The notes under the pieces are model-generated. The model was not told the DNA's origin and did not search any database. It was given only the letters and a program-made list of their open reading frames with translations. Positions 57,618 through 64,000 of a stretch of 64,000 nucleotides of DNA are shown here, piece after piece. A program made the translations under genes and the position numbers. The stretch's first letter is position 1. Every line of letters starts with the position of its first letter. Source of the stretch: Allorhodopirellula solitaria (GTDB lineage: Bacteria > Planctomycetota > Planctomycetia > Pirellulales > Pirellulaceae); NCBI RefSeq assembly GCF_007859855.1, contig NZ_SJPK01000004.1, positions 124,001 through 188,000 on the forward strand, in the 5' to 3' direction.

Positions 57618-58511
57618 ATGACCACCCCGAGCACCGAACCATGGACCGTGCTGCGGCTGCTGCAGTGGACGTCGGATTTCTTCAAGTCACGAGGCAGCGA
57701 ATCGCCCCGGCTCGACGCCGAAATCCTACTCGCCCATGCCCGTGACTGCGAACGGATCGAACTGTACACAGCCTTTGCTGAAGTCCCCAGCGACGAGCAG
57801 CGGATCGCCTTCCGTGAACTCGTCCGGCGCCGGGGCGAAGGCGCCCCCGTCGCCCAACTCGTCGGTTTTCGCGAATTCTATTCGATTCCGATTCGTGTCG
57901 ATGACAACGTGCTCGTCCCCCGCCCCGAGACCGAACACCTCGTCGTCGAGGCAATCGATCAAGCCAAACGGATCGCTGCGAACCTCACCGATCGACCGCT
58001 ACGAATCCTCGATATCGGTACCGGCAGCGGTGCGATCGCCATCGCAGTCGCCAAAAGCATGCAAGACGCCGAAGTCGTCGCAGTCGATGTTTCCTTGCCC
58101 GCTCTCGATATCGCCCGTTGGAACGTCGACAAGCAGAAACTCAGCGACCGGATCACGCTCCTGCAAAGCGACCTGTTCGACGCGCTCCAACCCGATGCTC
58201 GCTTTGACGTGATCTGCAGCAACCCGCCCTACATCAGCCAGAGCGAATACGACGAACTGCCCGAGACCGTTCGCAACCATGAACCTCGTGGCGCCCTCCT
58301 CTCCGGTGCCGACGGTACCGAGATCATCGCACGGATTCTAGCCGACGCTCCCGCTCACCTTTTCCCCGACGGGCAGCTTATCCTCGAATACAGCCCCATG
58401 ATCGCTGATGCCTGCAAAGCGATCGCGGACGCGAGCGGCCAGTGGACCGAGATCAAACGCATCCGCGACCTCGCCGGACATCAACGCGTCCTATCGCTAC
58501 AACTGCAGTAG
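57618..58511 (+). CDS. prmC: Release factor glutamine methyltransferase
   Basis: Methylates the Gln of the GGQ motif in RF1 and RF2. 297 residues: the N-terminal substrate-binding helices (LLQWTSDFFKSRG) are followed by the SAM motif LDIGTGSGAIAIAV and the catalytic SNPPYI (about 200). RPETEHLVVEAID is also conserved. It follows prfA, the classic prfA-prmC arrangement. The stop lies 22 bp from the end of the convergent beta-propeller gene. Confidence 0.96.
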   Translation: MTTPSTEPWTVLRLLQWTSDFFKSRGSESPRLDAEILLAHARDCERIELYTAFAEVPSDEQRIAFRELVRRRGEGAPVAQLVGFREFYSIPIRVDDNVLVPRPETEHLVVEAIDQAKRIAANLTDRPLRILDIGTGSGAIAIAVAKSMQDAEVVAVDVSLPALDIARWNVDKQKLSDRITLLQSDLFDALQPDARFDVICSNPPYISQSEYDELPETVRNHEPRGALLSGADGTEIIARILADAPAHLFPDGQLILEYSPMIADACKAIADASGQWTEIKRIRDLAGHQRVLSLQLQ

Positions 58512-58533
58512 ACGATCGCTCCAGCGCGTTGTC

Positions 58534-59931
58534 TCAATTTCCAGACCGGCAATCGAGACAATGCAGTTTCGCACCGACGCGGAGTAGCAAGCGGCCTGCA
58601 GCGAATGCTGGCGTCGCACCGACGCGGCCACCAAGCTCAAATTCACTGACGTCGCGTTTTGCTTCCGCAGCTTCCGTGATGTATGCCGTGCCGCCGAGCG
58701 AGATCAGCAAGAGCTGATCGCCGATAAGGATCGGCGAGGCCCCAAAGTTGCCACCCATCCGTTGACTCCATCTTGGGCGGCCTCCCTCCGCCGTATCGAA
58801 ACAACTGGCGATGCCGTTGTCCGAGACGGTAAACAACAACTCATCTTTGGCCACGGGCGTGGGGACATAGGACGCCGCGCGAGTCAGCCGGAAAGCCTCT
58901 TCTGGCAACTCGCCTGGACGTTGGGGGATTCGAACCGCTGCGATGTAGTTGCCACCGCCTCCGCTACCACAGCTGGCGATCGCGAGGTCACCGACGATCA
59001 ACGGCGACGAACAGCAGCGTTTGTTGAAAACGGATAGCGACCACAGGATCTCACCCGTGGTCGGGTCCATGCCGAACACCCCATTTCCCTTGTTGGCAGC
59101 AATCAATTGAGGCGTCGCTGCCGCGTGACCGTTCCCTTCACCAGAAGCGGGGTGGTAGACCGTGGGGACACCGTAACAGGGCCGGGTTGACTTCAGCGGT
59201 GTGCTCCATCGTTCCGCTCCCGTCGCAGCATCGAACGATAGCATCCGGCTCTGCCCCGCCCTCTGCCATGACTCGAGGCGATCGACCTGCTGCGAATTAA
59301 AAAAGATCACCTGATCGCCCATCACCATCGGGCTGGCACCGAACCCATGCACTCCGGACCAGGGACCGAGGTTGCGATTCCACAGCGGTTTCCCATCGAG
59401 AGTGTATGCATGGAGAGAAGCCCCCTCGGCATCCGCATACGCAAAGAAGACGCGCCCGTCAGCGATCGCAGGAGTGGACGAGGCGGGTGTGTTGCGGGTG
59501 TGACGCGCGATGTCAACGAAGGGGTGGCTGTGACGCCACAGCTCTTCCCCCGAGGCGAGATCCACCGCGACAAAATCAATCGTGCCCGTCGGTTCCCCCG
59601 GCTGAGCATTCGGCTGGCCCGATTTCGCGTCGAGCAAGTAGACAGTCGTCTCGGTCGCCACGGGCGACCCCACATCCGTGCCACCGAGGTCAAACGACCA
59701 TGCGTAATCGTCGGTCGTCCACTCCTTCGGCAGCTGACCCTGAGGAGCCTTGCCAGCCCCCTGCGGCCCATGAAACTGCGGCCATGTCGCTGCGTCGGCC
59801 GCTGCCTCGTGCGAGCCGGTTGCAGGCTCCCGCGACTCGGCTGGCGTCGTCGCCAACCCGCTGGCGGCAATGCCGAGCAATAGACAGGCCCACTCGATTC
59901 TCAGCGGTTTGGGAATGATCCAGCGACGCAT
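58534..59931 (-). CDS. Secreted PQQ-like beta-propeller protein
   Basis: About 465 residues from ATG 59931 (a TTG at 59958 is the alternative). An N-terminal hydrophobic segment (about 12-30) acts as signal. WPQFHGPQGAGKAP opens the propeller; blades appear as VYLLDAKSG, VAVDLASGEELWRHS, VFFAYADAEG, LSFDAATGAERW and GMDPTTGEILWSL, the BamB/PQQ-type repeat. There is no BAM context, so a BamB role is not implied. PQQ ligands were not identified. Such proteins are abundant in Planctomycetes and mostly uncharacterised. Confidence 0.88.
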   Translation of the reverse strand: MRRWIIPKPLRIEWACLLLGIAASGLATTPAESREPATGSHEAAADAATWPQFHGPQGAGKAPQGQLPKEWTTDDYAWSFDLGGTDVGSPVATETTVYLLDAKSGQPNAQPGEPTGTIDFVAVDLASGEELWRHSHPFVDIARHTRNTPASSTPAIADGRVFFAYADAEGASLHAYTLDGKPLWNRNLGPWSGVHGFGASPMVMGDQVIFFNSQQVDRLESWQRAGQSRMLSFDAATGAERWSTPLKSTRPCYGVPTVYHPASGEGNGHAAATPQLIAANKGNGVFGMDPTTGEILWSLSVFNKRCCSSPLIVGDLAIASCGSGGGGNYIAAVRIPQRPGELPEEAFRLTRAASYVPTPVAKDELLFTVSDNGIASCFDTAEGGRPRWSQRMGGNFGASPILIGDQLLLISLGGTAYITEAAEAKRDVSEFELGGRVGATPAFAAGRLLLRVGAKLHCLDCRSGN

Positions 59932-60063
59932 GTGTGGTCTCAATGGGAAGGGGAGCAACGGGCGGTGACGACGCCTCGATTATAGGTGAAATGACCATCC
60001 CTTTGGAGCCAAATCGGTGATTTGTCCAAGCATCACGCCCCCCCAAGAAGTCCCCCTCCGGCC

Positions 60064-60115
60064 CAGACATGTAGGGCCGGTTCCCACTGGTGAAATGCGC
60101 CGGTTAAACCACGCG
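60064..60115. repeat. Degenerate copy of the 23.3-kb repeat family
   Basis: gtagggccggttcccactgg near 60071 matches the left end of the 129-bp elements, followed by gaaatgcgccggtt-type sequence also seen near 26400. The right end is missing. Confidence 0.7.
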
Positions 60116-60163
60116 TGTGAGCGGGGCGATGGCGCAGAAGTGCGAGATCGTTGTTCGGCGGGA

Positions 60164-60859
60164 TCAGGGGTGCTCGGGGGATTGCTTGGCAAGCTGCTCC
60201 CCAGGCGTTTGACCCGATCGGTTCAACAGATAGGTTGCGAAGATCACGAAGCTGAAGCCGATACAGAGACTCGCCAAGAGCTGGCTCGTCCAATGTCCGC
60301 CAAGGACAATACGTGAAATCGAACCCACGGTAATCATGAAAATAGAGATCACGATGGCGACGTTTGACTGCCAGTTCCTAGCGCTGCTGACAGCGAAAAT
60401 CACGCTGCCGAAGAGAGCGGCGTAGACGAGTCCAAATGAGGACGGAAACCCCGACGACTCGCTGGCCGAAGCGACCGCGACGAACTCCTCGATTGGCTTG
60501 GGTGTGTAGATCGTCGCACGCAGCGCGAAATCGAGAACCTTCACTGCGGCGAACACGCCGATCACGGCCGTCGGACCTCGCCATCCCGCTCTTATCCAAG
60601 CCAAGAGGCATCCCACCGCGAGCATCCCCCAAACATAGGGATGTTTGGCAGATTGTGTGATCGGTCCCGCCCAAGCCGGTTCCGGCCCCAAAACCGATTG
60701 AAGAAACCTCGTCGCGGCGACATCACCTGGCAATGGCCCCTGCACCGCGATACTGGCGGCACCAAGCAGGATGCCGAGCATCAACAAGACACCGGCAGAA
60801 ACAAGACGCTGGGATGGGGAAAGCAAAAAACGCCTCTCGATTGACGGTTGATGATTCAT
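60164..60859 (-). CDS. PAP2-like membrane phosphatase with degenerate active site
   Basis: 231 residues with about six helices, of the type 2 phosphatidic acid phosphatase fold. The three signature motifs are only partly kept: YTPKP for the K-x6-RP region, GFPSSF where PSGH is normal (His lost), and SRIVLGGHWTSQ where S-R-x5-H-x3-D has Gln for the final Asp. It may be inactive or act on another substrate. It starts 9 bp before the TolC gene stop on the same strand, suggesting co-transcription. Confidence 0.75.
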   Translation of the reverse strand: MNHQPSIERRFLLSPSQRLVSAGVLLMLGILLGAASIAVQGPLPGDVAATRFLQSVLGPEPAWAGPITQSAKHPYVWGMLAVGCLLAWIRAGWRGPTAVIGVFAAVKVLDFALRATIYTPKPIEEFVAVASASESSGFPSSFGLVYAALFGSVIFAVSSARNWQSNVAIVISIFMITVGSISRIVLGGHWTSQLLASLCIGFSFVIFATYLLNRSGQTPGEQLAKQSPEHP

Positions 60860-60868
60860 GACAGCCTA

Positions 60869-62701
60869 TCACATCTCCGTGATCATGGCGGTAGTCGGTG
60901 GGGCGTGGACGGGCCATCCAAGTGCCCATTGCAATTGAAACTGAGCTCGGTTGTAAGCGATCACGGCGCTGAGGTAAGCGCGTCTGGCCGACTCCAATGC
61001 CTGGACGGCTTGCAAGACCTCGATCGGCAATCCCTCTCCGTCGCGGATGCGTTCGGAGTTCGCAGCGTAGGAGTCCTGGGCGGTTTGAATCGCTTGTTGC
61101 GTGATCGCGATCTGTTGCCGGCGGAAATCAATCTGGCTGCAGGCTTCGGAAACTTCCCGGGCGACCTGATCCATGGCCCGCAGCTTTTCAAACTTAGCCT
61201 GCTCGACGCGAGCACTCGATTCACGGCGAGCGGCCTTTTCACCGAAGCCAAGGTTGCGCACCTCCCAGGTCATCGCGGCTTGGAAATCGTAGCGGCCAGC
61301 CACGTCTGCAAGATCATTGCCGAGTCCACCGCCAAACCCGCCTGCGCTATATCCGAGCAGGACACTGGGCACGAAGGGAGCATACTTTTCGCGTTGGTAG
61401 GCGTCGCAGGCAGCGGCGACGAGTGCTTGCGATTCCTTTAGCTCTGGGCGAGTGGAGAGACCGGTGCGGATCAACGACGACTTGTCGGTCTGGGCGGCGA
61501 CTAGGTCGAGCGGTACCGCATTGACGTCCATCGGTAGAATCTGGTTGCTCGCATCGATACTGATCGCTTGAGCGAGACGGGCCGACGCCACCGAGACCCG
61601 TTCACGCGAGGCGATCAAGCGATTGTCGATCAGGCTCAGTTCCGTTTGCATGCGATCGGCGTCAGCCTGCAAGCCTTCGCCCGCGGCAGCGAAGTCGGCA
61701 GTGATTTTGGCAACCTCGGCAGCCCGCTGGCGAGATTCCTCGAGGATCCGAGCGTCCTGATGGGCATCGAGTAGCTCGGTGTAGGCGAGAGCAGCCCGCA
61801 ACAGCTGTTCATTGAACGTGGCGCTGGCCGCGTGCCCTCGCGCCCAGGCGGTTTTCTCTGCAATTTCGGGCTGGAAGATCGCGTCAGCCAAGTGGAACTG
61901 CGCCACCAGACCGGGGCGTGGGTACGTACCCGCCCCGACCGCTTCGGTACCCAGGCCATATTGGAATGAGTTGCGGTTGACGTCCACGATCTCCCCATCG
62001 ACCGCTTGGAAGTTGCCGTCGTGACGGTAGAAACTGAACCCGCTTTGGATCGACGGCAACCACAGGACGTTGGCGCGATCGAGTCTCGCATAGGCTTCCC
62101 GGACACGCGATTGAGCCAGCCCCACGACGGGATGCTGGCCACCGACCATGGCCAAGACCGATGGTAGATTCAGATCGATGGTATCGGTGGAGAGGGCATC
62201 GATCGACGGGGCATCGACTTCGATTTCCGGCCCCATCATCTCATCGACGATCAGACCTGGCTCCTGAACCAACTGGGCGGGAACGATCTCCTGAACCGGC
62301 TCGCCAACGACGCCGCTCCCCGGATGCTGGATCGCCACCTGCTCGAACGTCGCAACCTCCGCCACGCCCTCGGACGCAGCAGCGATCGCTGCGCGATTTT
62401 GTTCATCATGGCTCGAGTGCGTGCCGGCGACCGCGTTGGTGCTTTCACCGAGTGCACTCAGGTTCGACGTCAGGGGAACCTCATCGACGTGCGAGACCGG
62501 GGCGACGGAGCGACCGGCGGTTGCAGGCCCGCTCGATTCCTCCGCCTCCGGAGTTGCCACGGCGGGCTCGGCCTCCGGAGCTGTCGTCACCGCGGCGGGC
62601 TCGGGGGACGCCGCCGGAAATGAGAATGGATCCGGGAGGGCTGGATTGCTGGCGCATCCGACCATGCCCATGAGGGCGATCGTGAGGAGTGAACGGGGCA
62701 T
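60869..62701 (-). CDS. TolC-family outer membrane efflux lipoprotein
   Basis: About 610 residues from ATG 62701; the open frame continues to 63148 but that part is not protein-like. A lipoprotein signal (MPRSLLTIALMGMVGC) gives a lipidated Cys16. A Pro/Ala/Glu-rich low-complexity region of about 150 residues follows, then the TolC fold with two coiled-coil repeats (VGLAQSRVREAYARLDRA and ESRQRAAEVAKITADFAAAG). TolC proteins form the outer-membrane channel of tripartite pumps. The adaptor gene is divergently transcribed on the right. Confidence 0.9.
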   Translation of the reverse strand: MPRSLLTIALMGMVGCASNPALPDPFSFPAASPEPAAVTTAPEAEPAVATPEAEESSGPATAGRSVAPVSHVDEVPLTSNLSALGESTNAVAGTHSSHDEQNRAAIAAASEGVAEVATFEQVAIQHPGSGVVGEPVQEIVPAQLVQEPGLIVDEMMGPEIEVDAPSIDALSTDTIDLNLPSVLAMVGGQHPVVGLAQSRVREAYARLDRANVLWLPSIQSGFSFYRHDGNFQAVDGEIVDVNRNSFQYGLGTEAVGAGTYPRPGLVAQFHLADAIFQPEIAEKTAWARGHAASATFNEQLLRAALAYTELLDAHQDARILEESRQRAAEVAKITADFAAAGEGLQADADRMQTELSLIDNRLIASRERVSVASARLAQAISIDASNQILPMDVNAVPLDLVAAQTDKSSLIRTGLSTRPELKESQALVAAACDAYQREKYAPFVPSVLLGYSAGGFGGGLGNDLADVAGRYDFQAAMTWEVRNLGFGEKAARRESSARVEQAKFEKLRAMDQVAREVSEACSQIDFRRQQIAITQQAIQTAQDSYAANSERIRDGEGLPIEVLQAVQALESARRAYLSAVIAYNRAQFQLQWALGWPVHAPPTTAMITEM

Positions 62702-62984
62702 TCTGCCTTCCCTGGTTGCTGTCGTATCCATCCGGTTGCATGCGTCGCTCCGATCGCGACGGTTCCACCGAAGATGCTTCGGCAAGGGGCGGGCGCGGTC
62801 GTGACGGTAGAGCGTTTGAAAACGATCGGATTGCTCAGATTGCTTGTCGAAAAATCTCGTTGTCCGAACTAGACTGCTCACTCTGCCTGGCAAGACCCTG
62901 CCGCCCGTTACGGCTGTGACGATCCTGCCGGTCGTAGGGGGCGAGCGAGGAGCGGACTGAACCCCAGCGACCCCAAGAATTCTG

Positions 62985-64000
62985 ATGAAACACCCCTCTT
63001 TTTCAATGCAAACGCGCGCCCTCAGAACCGGCGGATTCGATTTGCTGGTTTCTGGCTTGCTGGCCGCTTGTTTGCTCACTCTCTGCGGCTGCACTTCGGA
63101 TCGAGCCATTGCAAAAAAAGAGAAGGCAACGCATGTGGTTCCTGTCAAAACGGTCGCAGTCGAAACGACGCAGGTGCAGCGGTCGACGCTGCAACCGGCA
63201 ACCGTTCACGCGTTCTACCGGGCCGAGATCCGAGCCAAAGCGTCCGGGTTCGTCAAGAATCTGCAGGCGGACATCGGCGACTACGTCGAGGCCGGCGCGA
63301 AGCTTGCCGAAATCGATGTCCCCGAAATGCTGATGCAGCGGCAAGTGATCGACAAGCGAATTGAACGCTTGATCGCCGAAGAGCAGCGTGGCCAGGCGGG
63401 CGTCCGCTTGGCGGAGGCCCGCGTTCGTTCTGCCCAGGCATTGCTCGCCGAGGCAAGCTCCCAGATGGCGGGCGCCGAAGCATCGCTGGCTGCTTCCCAA
63501 GCCGAGTTTGATCGTACCGAAGATTTGGTCGAACGAGGCTCCTTGCAAAACAGAATGCTGGACGAATCACGCATGAAGCGTGATTCCGAAGCGGCGCGGC
63601 GCGATGCCATGGCATCATCGATCGAATCGGCCAAGGCGGAAGTCGCGGTGGCGGAGGCGCAAGTCGTCGCCGCCCAAGCAGCCTCGGATGCCGCCCAGGC
63701 CGAGACGGAAATCGAGAGATCGCAGCGACAGGAAATGGATGCCCTGCTCGACTACGCCACCCTCCGAGCTCCGTTCGCGGGAGTCGTGACTCAGCGTAAC
63801 CTCGAACCCGGCGACCTGGTCCGCCAATCCAACGAAGTTGGCCGTGGTCAACCGCTCTTCGTGATCAGCCAAGTGGACCGCGTGCGAGTTCGCATCGCGG
63901 TGCCCGAAGCCGAAGCGGCTTTGGTCAACCCTGGTGATGAAGTCACACTGACATTTCCATCCTTCTCGGCTGCCCAGCCCATCGTTGCTGCGGTGACACG
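62985..64000 (+). CDS. RND efflux membrane fusion lipoprotein (3' end off the window)
   Basis: 338 codons seen from ATG 62985, open to the right edge. A lipoprotein-like signal (LLAACLLTLCGC) precedes the adaptor fold. VHAFYRAEIRAKASGFVKNL and GDYVEAGAKLAEIDVPEM form the biotinyl-lipoyl half, then a long Ala/Glu/Arg coiled-coil hairpin (about 130-250), then TLRAPFAGVVTQRNLEPGDLV, the second lipoyl half. LFVISQVDRVRVRIAVPE enters the beta-barrel. This is an HlyD/AcrA-type adaptor linking an inner-membrane pump to the TolC channel. Confidence 0.92.
   Translation, partial: MKHPSFSMQTRALRTGGFDLLVSGLLAACLLTLCGCTSDRAIAKKEKATHVVPVKTVAVETTQVQRSTLQPATVHAFYRAEIRAKASGFVKNLQADIGDYVEAGAKLAEIDVPEMLMQRQVIDKRIERLIAEEQRGQAGVRLAEARVRSAQALLAEASSQMAGAEASLAASQAEFDRTEDLVERGSLQNRMLDESRMKRDSEAARRDAMASSIESAKAEVAVAEAQVVAAQAASDAAQAETEIERSQRQEMDALLDYATLRAPFAGVVTQRNLEPGDLVRQSNEVGRGQPLFVISQVDRVRVRIAVPEAEAALVNPGDEVTLTFPSFSAAQPIVAAVT

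Noticed and set aside
62702-63148. N-terminal extension of the TolC gene
   Set aside because: It runs across the divergent promoter region and into the adaptor gene; the lipoprotein start at 62701 fits better.

Overview
The window looks like a chromosome segment of a Planctomycete, most likely Pirellulaceae (Rhodopirellula-like). This is inferred from gene content: three secreted sulfatases, a DUF1080 protein, a PEP-CTERM protein, a tandem clpP pair, a Rhodothermus-type alternative complex III (ACIII) operon joined to a caa3-type oxidase, and many short palindromic intergenic repeats. No plasmid, phage, transposase, rRNA or CRISPR array was seen. Three features are partial, odd or broken: pcm runs off the left edge, an RND adaptor gene runs off the right edge, and a tRNA-Glu-like gene has no usable anticodon.

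Left part (1-8 kb): on the minus strand lie two clpP paralogues, a terminator hairpin, the aberrant tRNA-like gene, and a ppx/gppA-family gene overlapping an apparently exported protein-L-isoaspartate methyltransferase. On the plus strand follow an RlmN/Cfr-family radical SAM methyltransferase, a PP2C phosphatase and pyrF, with a convergent 2Fe-2S ferredoxin.

Respiratory island (8-23.2 kb, all plus strand): actA, actB, actC, a fused actD-actE, actF, a small one-helix protein, sco1, then coxB (with its own cytochrome c domain), coxA (A2-type, YSHPAVY), coxC (with a large soluble insert) and coxD. The genes suggest an electron path from quinol through ACIII and c-type hemes to CuA and the heme-copper centre. 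Heme A synthesis genes are not in the window.

Middle (23.2-46 kb): a repeat-rich spacer, lysS, tRNA-Arg(CCG), an OPA-family transporter, two sulfatases (one bracketed by direct repeats), a TrmK-like methyltransferase, a very long FHA/coiled-coil membrane protein, a DUF4112 protein with a GT9 glycosyltransferase, a third sulfatase, fxsA, a PhoD-type phosphatase, a FAD-dependent oxidoreductase and a PhnP-like metallo-hydrolase. Sulfatases, PhoD and exported oxidoreductases fit scavenging of sulfated polysaccharides and phosphate esters.

Right part (46-64 kb): a Cys-rich secreted protein, an ABC-2 permease, monomeric isocitrate dehydrogenase, a PcrA/UvrD helicase, a PEP-CTERM protein, a DUF1080 protein, the translation cluster rpmE-prfA-prmC, a PQQ-type beta-propeller, a degenerate PAP2 protein, and a divergent TolC / membrane-fusion pair.
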